NCBI GenBank assembly: GCA_963821715.1
Contig: CAWGET010000006.1
Coordinates: forward strand, 992,001-1,056,000
DNA from: CAWGET01 sp963821715
Lineage (GTDB): Bacteria; Bacteroidota; Ignavibacteria; Ignavibacteriales; Melioribacteraceae
Reading direction: 5' to 3'
DNA: 64,000 nt
Part shown: in pieces, positions 8,573-17,379 of the stretch
How the letters are laid out: each line of letters opens with the position of its first letter
Numbering within the stretch: the first letter of the stretch is position 1
The notes under the pieces: generated by a model
What the model was told of the DNA's origin: nothing
The model's database searches: none
What the model saw: the letters and a program-made list of their open reading frames with translations, nothing else
Position numbers and translations under genes: made by a program

Positions 8573-10075
8573 TTATTTTACAAATATTGATCTTATTCCT
8601 TTAAATAGTCCCGAAATCAAAATGATAATAGGAATTACTTCTAATCTTCCCAGCCACATATAGAGTATAAAAATAATTTTTCCTGCATCAGGCATTTCAG
8701 GGCCGGTTATTCCTGTAGATAAACCTACACTTCCCAATGCAGATGATGTCTCGAAGAAGATATTGCTTAGCGTAAATTTATCAGGTAAGATGTAAATAAG
8801 AATAAATGTTCCAATCAAGATAAGGGAAAGCCACATAAATGTTAAAATTCCGGCGGCAATAAAACTTCTGTCAACGGTTCTCTGCTGATCCCCTTCCGTG
8901 TCTGCAATTTTAAATTGCTCAGGATCTTTAGAGACCCAGGCAATATTTCTTTTGATCCATTTAGTAAAAATTATAAATCGGGAAATTTTAATTCCGCCGG
9001 TTGTAGATCCCGCCGCACCACCGATTATCATTCCGAATGCAAGAATTAATTGCGTTCCAATACTCCAGTCCTGTTCTTTAACTGTGCTGAAACCGCATGT
9101 TCCCAAAGCGGAAGCCCATTGGAAAAAAGAATCTACCCAAAAAGGATTCGACTCGCTTATCCAGTTTAAAAATACAATTACGATGGTTCCCAAAGCGATC
9201 AATATTAATAGATATTTTGATTGCTGATGTTTCCACAAAGCAGAAGGCTGAAAGTTTCTCAAGATAGCTGAATGTGTAGGAAAGCTGATCGCTCCCAGAA
9301 TCATCACCAGAGCAACAACTAGTTTAATATCGTATGTATAACCTCCGATACTGTTTGAGGTAATTGAAAATCCTCCTGTTGAGATTCCCGTTAAGGAATG
9401 ATTTACAGCTTCCCATACAGGCATGCCGAAAACAACAAAAAGTGTAAAAGCTAAAATCGTATAACCTAAATAGATCCACCAAATAACTTTTGCGGTATCT
9501 TGAATAGTATTGGCAATTTTATCTTCTCTGCCTTCAGCATAATAGACGTTATATTCATTCACGTCTAGATTGAATGCAGAAATGATAAACAAAATCATTC
9601 CGGCGCCGCCTATCCATTCCATAAAAGAACGCCACCATTGAATCGTGTGAGGCAATTGACTTGGATCAGCAGCCATCGTAAGTCCTGTGCTTGTAAATCC
9701 GGATTGAGCTTCGAAAAAAGAGTTTAGAAATAATCTAAAATCCATTACAGTTTTAGGAATGACGTCCCCGGCAGGAAATTGATTTGCAATTAAATAAATC
9801 GGAAGAGCCCCGACTACCGGCACCATTATCCAGGCCAGGGCTGTGCCCATTAATGAATGAGAAACATTGGAATCGTAATCGCCTTTAGTCAAATGATATA
9901 AAATCTGACCTGAAATAAATGAAACCGCCGCGGTGATAATGAGAGGCACATAAGCATAATTTTCGTGGAATATTAAAGGGATTACAAGGGAAATTATAGC
10001 CATAATTCCTGGTATGTGCAGCAGCACGGCTAAAATCCTGAATATCGCTTTGTGAGAAATACTTTCCTTCATCAT
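8573..10075 (-). CDS. trkH: TrkH-family potassium uptake subunit
   Basis: A 500-residue TrkH/KtrB-family K+ translocating membrane subunit. Four pore-loop signatures, each with a selectivity-filter glycine, can be read in order: SGFTSTGLTM, LTGISTGGFS, ALGTCGFSTV and ALGSVGLSTG. The partner regulatory subunit TrkA/KtrA, an NAD-binding protein usually needed for function, is not in the window. The start ATG overlaps the stop of the YetF-like gene upstream (ATGA), indicating translational coupling, and the CPA antiporter follows closely. The double ATG (MMKES) leaves the exact start open by one codon. Confidence 0.93.
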   Translation of the reverse strand: MMKESISHKAIFRILAVLLHIPGIMAIISLVIPLIFHENYAYVPLIITAAVSFISGQILYHLTKGDYDSNVSHSLMGTALAWIMVPVVGALPIYLIANQFPAGDVIPKTVMDFRLFLNSFFEAQSGFTSTGLTMAADPSQLPHTIQWWRSFMEWIGGAGMILFIISAFNLDVNEYNVYYAEGREDKIANTIQDTAKVIWWIYLGYTILAFTLFVVFGMPVWEAVNHSLTGISTGGFSITSNSIGGYTYDIKLVVALVMILGAISFPTHSAILRNFQPSALWKHQQSKYLLILIALGTIVIVFLNWISESNPFWVDSFFQWASALGTCGFSTVKEQDWSIGTQLILAFGMIIGGAAGSTTGGIKISRFIIFTKWIKRNIAWVSKDPEQFKIADTEGDQQRTVDRSFIAAGILTFMWLSLILIGTFILIYILPDKFTLSNIFFETSSALGSVGLSTGITGPEMPDAGKIIFILYMWLGRLEVIPIIILISGLFKGIRSIFVK

Positions 10076-10641
10076 TTATTAATTAATATTTGAATCTTTT
10101 TGACGCCATCCTCAATGGCAAATTCAAAAACTTCCGGCTCTCTTTTTTTAATAATACTGATTTCACCGTTACGTTCATGAATTGCTTCTTTAATATTTTT
10201 AATATCAAAATCGCCTAATTTAACTCTTAATTGTTCATTAATATCTTCTTCGCTTAAGTGAATCTTCCTAATTTCACTCATGTTTATCTTTCCGTCTTCA
10301 ATAATTTTATGCTGCTTCCCTTTCGCAAACATAGAAATTTTAGGATGATAAAATGAGAGATAGGCTATAATCCAGTGAAACCCCACTAAAACAATTAGTG
10401 CGCCGATTGTTGCGAACATTCCGGCAGATCCGTTTATTGCGCGGCTTGTAACAGATCCGATAATAATTCCCAAAATTACATCGAATGTAGTGTTTTTACC
10501 TATGAATCTCTTATCGCCGATCCTGATAATTAATAAAGCTACCAGGTAAAGAAAAGCAGCTCTTGCAGCCATATGGCCGAATGTTAAACTATCGGAATTG
10601 ACACCGAATAGTGAGTGGACTATTTTTATGAATTCATCCAT
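10072..10641 (-). CDS. DUF421/YetF-family membrane protein
   Basis: A 189-residue protein of the DUF421 (YetF/YcaP-like) family: an N-terminal membrane part with about three helices and a C-terminal soluble alpha/beta domain. The motif RIGDKRFIGKNTTFDVILGIIIG corresponds to the conserved family block (G-K/R-x-T-x-FD) at the membrane border. Function in the family is not established; links to membrane stress and ion homeostasis have been suggested. It is first in the minus-strand operon with trkH and the CPA antiporter and overlaps trkH by four bases. Confidence 0.82.
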   Translation of the reverse strand: MDEFIKIVHSLFGVNSDSLTFGHMAARAAFLYLVALLIIRIGDKRFIGKNTTFDVILGIIIGSVTSRAINGSAGMFATIGALIVLVGFHWIIAYLSFYHPKISMFAKGKQHKIIEDGKINMSEIRKIHLSEEDINEQLRVKLGDFDIKNIKEAIHERNGEISIIKKREPEVFEFAIEDGVKKIQILINK

Positions 10642-10741
10642 ATTGCCCTCGTTGGACTCATAATTTAATGTATGAAAATTTTAATACATCATCAAATAAT
10701 GGCTGAATACCATACAATCTTATCGAATAACTTTAAATAAA

Positions 10742-10767
10742 AAAACCCCTTAATAATAAGGGGTTTT
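10742..10767 (-). terminator. intrinsic terminator of the cytochrome operon
   Basis: A perfect 11-bp stem (AAAACCCCTTA / TAAGGGGTTTT) with a 4-base loop. On the minus strand it is followed by a run of T, so it is oriented to end transcription of the two-gene cytochrome operon just upstream (10792-13343). It also separates that operon from the ion operon that starts at 10641. Confidence 0.8.
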
Positions 10768-10791
10768 AGGCACTACGATAAATATTTTTTA

Positions 10792-11988
10792 TTAAAAGCC
10801 GGAAATAAATCCAAAACTTAGTGTAAGAAATTTATTCTCTTCATCAGTGAAATTATAAGTAGCTTCCGCGGCTATTCTCAGATTTCGTCTTAAAAGATAA
10901 CCGATATGTCCGGTAGCTGTTTTATAATCAAGACGATCGAGATCGGAATTGACTAAATTGAATAAGGCTACTCCATACCACTTACTGGCATCGCCATTAG
11001 GAGTATAAATCAATTCGGCCAATCCTCCGTTCGTCTTTAATTCGGAATCGAACATCATCCTGTTCCCTTGAGATAATGTGTAATCATCCTTCCTGAATAA
11101 ATATTGAAGATTCAATTCCAGTTTATCTCCCATTTTAAGAGTTGCGTCGGGACCATAAATCGTAAGATCATTTTCCGTAAGTTCATTCCCGTCTTCAATA
11201 TTATCCATTCCTAAATAACCGAAAGCTCCGATTCTGAAATTCTCACCAAAATCCTGCGAAATTCTAAGCGCAAAATTTTTATTATCGTCTTCGTCAAAAA
11301 TATGAAGATTATTTGCTCCTCCTAATCCGCTTCCATTTATCACTTCGAGAACAAAAGAAGTTCCTGTTTCGAGGCCGAGAGTAAACATAAATCCGCGATC
11401 GTAAGCAAGATTTGCGCGTGAGTATGGCGTGCTTACTTTGTAAATTTGATAATCTTCTAGCGTTAATCTTAATTCTCTTTTGAAGAGCGGATCGGAAACC
11501 TGAAACTGCCCGAGATAAATATCAAAATCGCCCCCGAACAAATTATTGAACATCATATAAGCATCTTCAACTCCGGCTACTTCTCCTCTTTCATTTAGAT
11601 AGAAATAAAAATAGTATGCTATGTCTTTCGAAATCGAGCCACCGGAAAGAAGTTTCATCAAATACGGCATCCCAAAATCTGATCGTTCGCTGTTTCCGAG
11701 ATTGTAAGTTAAAAATCCTTCGAACCTTAACGCTAAAGGAAATTCCCGAAGAAGAGATAGTTCTTCGTCCCCTGTTTCAACAAAATACCCGCGCGCTTCC
11801 TGGTCGGAAAGCTGAAAACCGTTTGCGGCAAAATCGTCGCCATAAGGTTTCAGTTTTGGAAACGGCGCGTGGCAAGTTTGGCAGCTCATTCTATACTTTC
11901 TCGCAAATGCGGGAATTGCTAAGAGCGTCTCGCTAAAAAACATAAACATAAAAACAGATAAAAATAAAAATCCAATGTACCGTTTCAT
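10792..11988 (-). CDS. outer-membrane beta-barrel protein with N-terminal monohaem c motif
   Basis: A 398-residue exported protein. A signal peptide (about 1-24) is followed at once by IPAFARKYRMSCQTCH, with a single CxxCH haem-c motif at 36-40, and then by FPKLKPYGDDFAANGFQL. The rest, about 80-398, is a series of amphipathic strands ending in an aromatic residue (GFISGF), as in outer-membrane porins. Related haem-plus-barrel proteins occur in several phyla, usually beside multihaem cytochromes. It is the second gene of a minus-strand pair with the pentahaem cytochrome 14 bases upstream and is followed by a strong terminator. A role as the outer-membrane part of an electron conduit is inferred from the fusion and the neighbour; the sequence alone does not prove it. 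Confidence 0.8.
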   Translation of the reverse strand: MKRYIGFLFLSVFMFMFFSETLLAIPAFARKYRMSCQTCHAPFPKLKPYGDDFAANGFQLSDQEARGYFVETGDEELSLLREFPLALRFEGFLTYNLGNSERSDFGMPYLMKLLSGGSISKDIAYYFYFYLNERGEVAGVEDAYMMFNNLFGGDFDIYLGQFQVSDPLFKRELRLTLEDYQIYKVSTPYSRANLAYDRGFMFTLGLETGTSFVLEVINGSGLGGANNLHIFDEDDNKNFALRISQDFGENFRIGAFGYLGMDNIEDGNELTENDLTIYGPDATLKMGDKLELNLQYLFRKDDYTLSQGNRMMFDSELKTNGGLAELIYTPNGDASKWYGVALFNLVNSDLDRLDYKTATGHIGYLLRRNLRIAAEATYNFTDEENKFLTLSFGFISGF

Positions 11989-12002
11989 TTCAGCTCCAAA
12001 TT

Positions 12003-13343
12003 TTAATAGACAGAAATTTCAGTTGAGTGATCATTTACTTTTACTACTTCATATTCCGACGGAGGAACTTCTAAAAATTCTCCAACGGGAGTTACTAATT
12101 TTTGGTAATTAAGTACGGCAGTAACTTTTAATTTTCCGGGTGCTACGTCGTATGGAATTTCGAATGTAAAGGTTTCAAGTTTTGTTTCCCGCGGACCGAT
12201 TCTATAATCGACACCCTGACTTGCCGTATTCCACTGCTGGATTGTCATCCGACCCTGCGGATCGAAATAAGGCATACGGAAAATCCTGTCCCCTATCGGA
12301 ATTCCGTCTCTCTGAACGCCTTTGAAATTCGGATCGTCAAGCGCAATACCCATATCCTGATATGCGAGAACATCGCTTCCTATTGTGTATTCTTCGCCTT
12401 CAAAACCTTTTTTGTCAACGGGAAGATGATATTTATTTCCTGCTTCGTCTTCAGCTTCAACGTGCAGCCATACTATCCTATCTTCAACGGAACCGGTCGG
12501 AAATTTATGTCCCGTTTTCTGATTGAACAGAGCGACTGTAAAAACAACCGGCATTCCCATTTGCGTTTCCTGAATATCCGGTTGAATTCTAAGTTCGATA
12601 GTTCCTCGTACTTTTCCCGGATCGTGTGCGCCGTGGAATAAATGCTGCCGCGCGTCCGGATATTCCGCGCCCATCTTCGCCGTTCTGGATTGCGCCTTAG
12701 GCATATGACAATCCTGGCATTGAACTCCTTCTTTTGAATAAGGCCCTTCTTTCCATTCTAGATGAGTCGATTTTACCCAGACTCCGTATGGACTTTTTTC
12801 GTTGTGGCAAATTCCACAAAACTCTCCCTTTGAAAAAAGATCATTCTGTTGAATTTCGTGATTTGGAGATTTCGTTTTTCCTACTCTAGAACTGTATTTT
12901 GTCTTTCCCGCATCAACTATGTAATTGAAATTATAAGGAGTATCGCCTTCGAATCCGGTAATATTGTGGCAGACTTCGCAGGCAGTTGATTCATTCGCAC
13001 GCGAACCTTCTTCGGGAGGAGGAGGAGGTGTATCGCCCGATAAATACGATATAGCGGCGTGGCAGCCGTTGCATCCGTCTTTTACTTCCGCAACTTTCTC
13101 ATCCTTTTCTGCGTGCGGAACCGCAAGTTTAAAATATTCTATTTCGTCCCATTTGTGGGTATAGCATTTGGACATCATAGCCTGTGACCATTGCTGGTAA
13201 AAATCGTTATGACATTGCCCGCAGTATTCCGGAGTTTCGAAATTCTCATATTTTTCGGAATTATATTCCGCTTTCTTTTCTTGAGAATAGATTGATGTGA
13301 TTGCGAAAAAAGCGGCAATTAAAAAAATGGTAGGTTTGTTCAT
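12003..13343 (-). CDS. pentahaem c-type cytochrome, exported
   Basis: A 446-residue exported cytochrome with a signal peptide ending near residue 20 (SIYSQEKK). Five CxxCH haem-binding motifs are visible at about 41-45 (CGQCH), 91-95 (CNGCH), 122-126 (CEVCH), 176-180 (CGICH) and 209-213 (CQDCH), resembling the cytochrome c554-like fold. All lie in the first half. The second half (about 240-446) has no haem motif and reads as beta-rich, with segments such as MGMPVVFTVALFNQKTGHKFPTG. A Pro-rich loop (DTPPPPPEEG) sits between haems 2 and 3. It is the first gene of an operon with the haem-bearing barrel protein. A periplasmic or surface electron carrier is likely; the acceptor is unknown. Confidence 0.88.
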   Translation of the reverse strand: MNKPTIFLIAAFFAITSIYSQEKKAEYNSEKYENFETPEYCGQCHNDFYQQWSQAMMSKCYTHKWDEIEYFKLAVPHAEKDEKVAEVKDGCNGCHAAISYLSGDTPPPPPEEGSRANESTACEVCHNITGFEGDTPYNFNYIVDAGKTKYSSRVGKTKSPNHEIQQNDLFSKGEFCGICHNEKSPYGVWVKSTHLEWKEGPYSKEGVQCQDCHMPKAQSRTAKMGAEYPDARQHLFHGAHDPGKVRGTIELRIQPDIQETQMGMPVVFTVALFNQKTGHKFPTGSVEDRIVWLHVEAEDEAGNKYHLPVDKKGFEGEEYTIGSDVLAYQDMGIALDDPNFKGVQRDGIPIGDRIFRMPYFDPQGRMTIQQWNTASQGVDYRIGPRETKLETFTFEIPYDVAPGKLKVTAVLNYQKLVTPVGEFLEVPPSEYEVVKVNDHSTEISVY

Positions 13344-13607
13344 CCCTTTTCCCTCAATTATATTAATGAGTAATCTTACTTAAATGATATAAAATTTTTA
13401 TATGATATTCAAGACCGTAATATCTTTTTATTGAAGAAAATTTTCTCTTTATTTTCTTCTTCGTAGTTGTGATATTTTCAGGTTCCAGAGCTTGTCGAAG
13501 TATGCCATGTTTCATTTATAACTTTTTGCTTTTGCAAGAGTCTTAGGAATAGATTATGGATAAATTCCGGACACTCAAAGATCTACAGTGAGGAGCAATT
13601 ATAAAAT

Positions 13608-13784
13608 ATGAAAAATGAAAGATCTTTAATATTAGGCGCGTCATTCGGCGCTGCTTTCGGTAGTGCAATAGGGGTTCTGACGGATAATTTGGCTTTATGG
13701 ATTAGTTTGGGAGTAGCGTTTGGTACCGCAGTCGGTATAATGATAAGTCAAAACAGAAAAAAAGATAATGACGATAAAAGCTAA
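13608..13784 (+). CDS. small glycine-zipper-like membrane protein (58 aa)
   Basis: A 58-residue ORF beginning at an ATG preceded by AGGAG about 13 bases upstream. The protein has a short polar start (MKNERS), two hydrophobic segments rich in regularly spaced Gly and Ala (GASFGAAFGSAIGVL and SLGVAFGTAVGIMI), and a charged tail (QNRKKDNDDKS). This pattern fits small glycine-zipper membrane proteins, a common but poorly understood class. It lies alone downstream of the divergent cytochrome operon and before a repeat-filled gap. Support is the ribosome binding site, the clear membrane pattern and the charged end; no homology could be tested. Confidence 0.6.
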   Translation: MKNERSLILGASFGAAFGSAIGVLTDNLALWISLGVAFGTAVGIMISQNRKKDNDDKS

Positions 13785-13910
13785 CTGGATCATTCTTTTC
13801 TAAAAATCTTTCTGCCGAGTTTCCGCCCCGCAGAGACTATATTTTGGTGAAGCAAAAAGTTTGAAATGATTCCCTTTGCGATATTTGTTTTTTCGCTCCT
13901 CAAAAGAATT

Positions 13911-13954
13911 GCGCCTGCCCTGTCTGCTCAGGCAGGCTGCCGTCAGGCAGGTGT
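13911..13954. repeat. GC-rich palindromic repeat (CCTGCCTG family)
   Basis: Contains several copies of the words CAGGCAGG and CTGCC in inverted arrangement within 44 bases and is clearly more GC-rich than its surroundings. The same core word recurs at 14107-14126 and near 22955-22971, which points to a dispersed REP-like family. Confidence 0.65.
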
Positions 13955-14106
13955 AGAAAAATCGCGGAATGAAGCGTTAAAAGATAAATTCTGTTTGAGG
14001 TCTCCCGCATTCTTAATGTTAAAGATAGTTTGCGGGAGACCGAGTTAATTTATCTTAGCGGAATAAAGTGATTTTTTAGCAAATTCTTTTGCAGAGCAAG
14101 TTTCTT

Positions 14107-14126
14107 CCTGCCTGGCGGCAGACAGG
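14107..14126. repeat. GC-rich palindromic repeat (CCTGCCTG family)
   Basis: CCTGCCTGGCGGCAGACAGG, a near-palindrome of 20 bases sharing its core with the repeats at 13911-13954 and 22955-22971. It is immediately followed by a separate perfect hairpin at 14130-14156. Confidence 0.65.
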
Positions 14127-14129
14127 TTG

Positions 14130-14156
14130 CTACTTTTCTTACGCTAAGAAAAGTAG
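14130..14156. repeat. perfect 12-bp inverted repeat
   Basis: CTACTTTTCTTA and TAAGAAAAGTAG form a perfect 12-bp stem with a 3-base loop (CGC). There is no T-run after it on either strand, so it is not a standard terminator. It is not next to a gene end and may be part of the repeat element beside it. Confidence 0.7.
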
Positions 14157-14441
14157 ATAGTATTAAACTGAAATTCAATTATTTGATTATTCTTAAAATT
14201 AATTTGGACAGCAATGCGGCATTTGATTAAAAGTAATTCGCAGATAATTTCATAAAACTTTTTCAAATTCCCCGCGTCTAATTCAATTAGTTAAAAAACT
14301 ATTTTTCTTGATGAACTGATTTCTTTCTTTTATTTTTATCTATAAATTTTTGGGGAAATCCTTTCCTATGGTTTTTATTCGAACAAACAACTTTGATTCG
14401 CTAACCATATCTTTTTCCATAAAACAAGACAAGGAGCTCTT

Positions 14442-15992
14442 ATGAGTTCGAACTTATCACGAAGAAAATTCCTTGAAAGAAGTTCTAAAGGAATTGTTGC
14501 GGCTGCGTTTATTCCTGCTTTTCTAAAAGCGGAACCGCTTACGGCTTTTGCCGCTCCGAATCCCGCGATTATGAAAACCAACGATTATCTCTCGCATTTC
14601 GGCGTTTCGGAAGAAATGATCAGCGATGTAATGAGAACCGCTCTTTCGAGAGGCGGCGATTATTGCGATCTATACTTCCAGCATAAAATTAATAATTACA
14701 TAGGTCTCGAAGACGATTCCGTAAACCGGGCTTACAGCAATATCGGTTTCGGCGTTGGAATACGAGTTTTAAAAGGAGACCAAACCGGTTATTCATTTAC
14801 AGAAGAGATTACGCCAAAAGCAATGAAACTAGCCGCTTCAACCGCGGCAAATATTGCGGATTCTAAGCAAAATACTGATCCCGTAAAATTAAAATTTTAT
14901 GAAGCGGCGGATTATTACCCGATCAAAACACCCTGGGAAAATGTAAAGATCGACGAAAAAATTCCTTATCTAAAAAAAATAAATGATAAAGTTTTCGCCC
15001 GCGACAACAGAGTTATCAAATCGAACATTTGGTTTACCGACGAAACTTCCTACGTTCTCATTGCTACTTCAGAAGGCAAATTGATTTACGATTATCAGCC
15101 GATGGGAAGCATTTTTGTAAATGTAACCGCTGAACAGAACGGCAAAAAAGAAGTGAACAGATTCGACCTGAACGGCAGACGCGGAATAGAATTTTTTACT
15201 CCAGAAAATATCGACCGCCTGGCTAATGAAGCGGTGGATAGAACAATTCTCCTCTTCGACGCGATTAAACCGGATGCGGGAGAAATGCCTGTGGCGCTTG
15301 CAGCCGGAAGCAGTGGAATTCTTCTGCACGAAGCTATCGGACACGGAATGGAAGCCGACTTCAACCGGAAAAAAGTTTCAATTTTCTCCGATAAAATAGG
15401 AAAACCAGTTGCAGAAAACTTTGTAAATATTATCGACGACGGCACGAACCCGAACGTTCGAGGCTCAATCAACATTGATGACGAAGGAAACGATTCCCAA
15501 AAAACTTATTTAGTTCAGGATGGAATTTTGACAAGTTATCTTCATGATAGAATAAGTGCTTCTCATTACAAACTAAAACCAACCGGTAACGGAAGACGCG
15601 AATCTTACCGCCATCCGGTTCAGCCGAGAATGAGGAACACTTATATGCTCCCCGGTCCTCATACAAAAGATGAAATTATTGCGAGCATCGATAAAGGAAT
15701 TTTAGCCGAAACATTTACAAACGGAGAAGTTTTTATCGGAGCCGGCGATTTCACATTCTATGTAAAATCCGGTTATTTAATTGAAAAAGGAAAAATTACA
15801 GCGCCGATAAAAGATATAAATATCATCGGCAACGGTCCGGACATTTTAAAGAAAGTTACAATGGTTGCAGACGACTTCAAAATGGCCGAAGGCGGCTGGA
15901 CTTGCGGAAAAAATGGTCAGGGAGTTCCCGTCTCTATGGGATTGCCAACCATCAAAGTCTCAAGCATTACTGTCGGCGGAGTAAATTCGTAA
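14442..15992 (+). CDS. TldD-family metalloprotease with Tat signal
   Basis: A 516-residue TldD-type peptidase of the TldD/PmbA (U62) family, in which TldD and TldE form a heterodimer that degrades unfolded peptides. The zinc motif HEAIGH is at 296-301, with the expected downstream GME(A)D. The N-terminus carries a twin-arginine motif (SRRKFLE), a hydrophobic stretch and an Ala-rich cleavage region ending near TAFAAP at about 34-39, so export of the folded protein by the Tat system is predicted. E. coli TldD is cytoplasmic, so the signal is notable. AGGAG seven bases upstream fixes the start. The partner tldE-like gene follows 52 bases downstream and shows no signal peptide. Confidence 0.9.
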   Translation: MSSNLSRRKFLERSSKGIVAAAFIPAFLKAEPLTAFAAPNPAIMKTNDYLSHFGVSEEMISDVMRTALSRGGDYCDLYFQHKINNYIGLEDDSVNRAYSNIGFGVGIRVLKGDQTGYSFTEEITPKAMKLAASTAANIADSKQNTDPVKLKFYEAADYYPIKTPWENVKIDEKIPYLKKINDKVFARDNRVIKSNIWFTDETSYVLIATSEGKLIYDYQPMGSIFVNVTAEQNGKKEVNRFDLNGRRGIEFFTPENIDRLANEAVDRTILLFDAIKPDAGEMPVALAAGSSGILLHEAIGHGMEADFNRKKVSIFSDKIGKPVAENFVNIIDDGTNPNVRGSINIDDEGNDSQKTYLVQDGILTSYLHDRISASHYKLKPTGNGRRESYRHPVQPRMRNTYMLPGPHTKDEIIASIDKGILAETFTNGEVFIGAGDFTFYVKSGYLIEKGKITAPIKDINIIGNGPDILKKVTMVADDFKMAEGGWTCGKNGQGVPVSMGLPTIKVSSITVGGVNS

Positions 15993-16044
15993 ACTAAAAA
16001 ATGTTTTTCTCAAATTAATTTGAAACCGGAAATAAGGATTTAAA

Positions 16045-17367
16045 ATGAATAATAAAGAAAGGCTGGAACTTGCTCTTTGGACGATGGAGCAGACAAAAAA
16101 AGAAGGCGCGGACGAAGTTAAGGTAAATATTTCAAATGGAAGAGAAATAAATATCGAATTCCGCGACAGAAAATTAGAGAATTTGAAAGAGTCAACTTCA
16201 AATTCCTTATCGCTGGATATTTTCGCGAATAAACGTTATTCGGCTCATTCTACAAGCGATTTGCGCAGAGACGCTTTGAAAAAGTTTATTGAAGAAACTG
16301 TGGCGACTACAAAATATTTAAGCGAAGATGAATTCCGTTCTCTTCCCGAACCGAAATTTTATCCGAAGGATCTCGACGTTGACCTCGCGTTATCAGATAA
16401 AAAATATGATTCTGTAAGTTCCGATGAACGGAAAAGGATCGCCTCGGCGATTGAAGATTCTACGTTATCCCAAAGCGATAAAATTATTTCTGCCGAATGC
16501 GGTTACAGTGACGGATATTATGAGTCGGTTAAAGTCCACAGCAATGGATTTACCGGCGAGAACGCTTCCACATATTTTTCCGCCGGCGCATCTGTTACGG
16601 TTGACGATGGTAAAGGAGGTCGACCGGAAGATTGGTATTGGATAACATCCCGTAAATTTAGCGAATTGCCGAAACCGGAAATGTTCGGGGAAGAAGCAGT
16701 AAGGCGCGCTCTCAGAAAAATTGGGCAGAGCAAAATCGAATCCGGTAAATACGACATTGTTGTTGAAAACAGAACCGGCGGAAGGCTCCTCGGAATGCTC
16801 AGTTACCCGATGACTGCTCAGGCACTTCAGCAGAAGAGTTCTTTCCTGGAAGGAATGCTCGATAAAAAAATTGCTTCGGAAAAATTAACGCTTATCGACG
16901 ATCCCTTCATCATAGGCGGATTGGGTTCCCGGCTTTATGACGGTGATGGAATTGCCGCAAGAAAAAAAACCATCATCGATAAAGGCGTTTTAAAAACTTT
17001 TTACGTAGATGACTATTATGGCAAAAAGTTGGGAATGGAACCGAATTGCGGCTCGACTACAAATTGGGTTTTCAAAAAAGGAAATAAATCCGCCGACGAA
17101 ATTATTAAGGATATTGAAAAAGGAATTTTTGTAACCGGATTTATCGGCGGAAATTCAAACTCCACAACGGGAGATTTTTCCTTTGGATTGGTAGGACTAT
17201 TAATTGAAAACGGCGAATTGGTAAAACCGGTGAACGAATTGAATTTAACCGGAAACGCTAAAGAATTCTGGAATAGTTTAGCTCAAGTTGGGAACGATCC
17301 GAATTTGAATTCATCGTGGCGGGTTCCCACACTTCATTTTGAAGGAGCAGATATTAGCGGATTGTAG
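16045..17367 (+). CDS. TldE/PmbA-family protein
   Basis: A 440-residue PmbA/TldE-family protein, the non-catalytic partner of TldD. It lacks the HExxxH motif, as expected for TldE. Conserved family stretches include GGRLLGMLSYPMTAQALQQ in the middle and GCSTTN-like NCGSTTNW and IGGNSNSTTGDFSFG near the end. The N-terminus (MNNKERLELALWTMEQ) is a plain helix with no secretion signal, unlike its Tat-type partner. AAGGA precedes the ATG. It is the second gene of a two-gene unit with the TldD gene. A long perfect hairpin lies just after its stop. Confidence 0.9.
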   Translation: MNNKERLELALWTMEQTKKEGADEVKVNISNGREINIEFRDRKLENLKESTSNSLSLDIFANKRYSAHSTSDLRRDALKKFIEETVATTKYLSEDEFRSLPEPKFYPKDLDVDLALSDKKYDSVSSDERKRIASAIEDSTLSQSDKIISAECGYSDGYYESVKVHSNGFTGENASTYFSAGASVTVDDGKGGRPEDWYWITSRKFSELPKPEMFGEEAVRRALRKIGQSKIESGKYDIVVENRTGGRLLGMLSYPMTAQALQQKSSFLEGMLDKKIASEKLTLIDDPFIIGGLGSRLYDGDGIAARKKTIIDKGVLKTFYVDDYYGKKLGMEPNCGSTTNWVFKKGNKSADEIIKDIEKGIFVTGFIGGNSNSTTGDFSFGLVGLLIENGELVKPVNELNLTGNAKEFWNSLAQVGNDPNLNSSWRVPTLHFEGADISGL

Positions 17368-17379
17368 AATTTGATTCAG

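Larger units (their letters stand above)
13785..14441. other. gene-free, repeat-bearing gap
   Basis: About 650 bases without a convincing gene, between the small membrane protein and tldD. It holds two GC-rich palindromic repeats and a perfect 12-bp hairpin (listed separately). A 60-codon ORF at 13866-14048 runs straight through one of the repeats and is not believed. The AT-rich stretch before 14430 probably carries the tldD promoter, but I cannot place it. Confidence 0.6.

Noticed and set aside
13866..14048. 60-codon ORF in the gap before tldD
   Set aside because: It reads through a palindromic repeat and shows no ribosome binding site or protein pattern.
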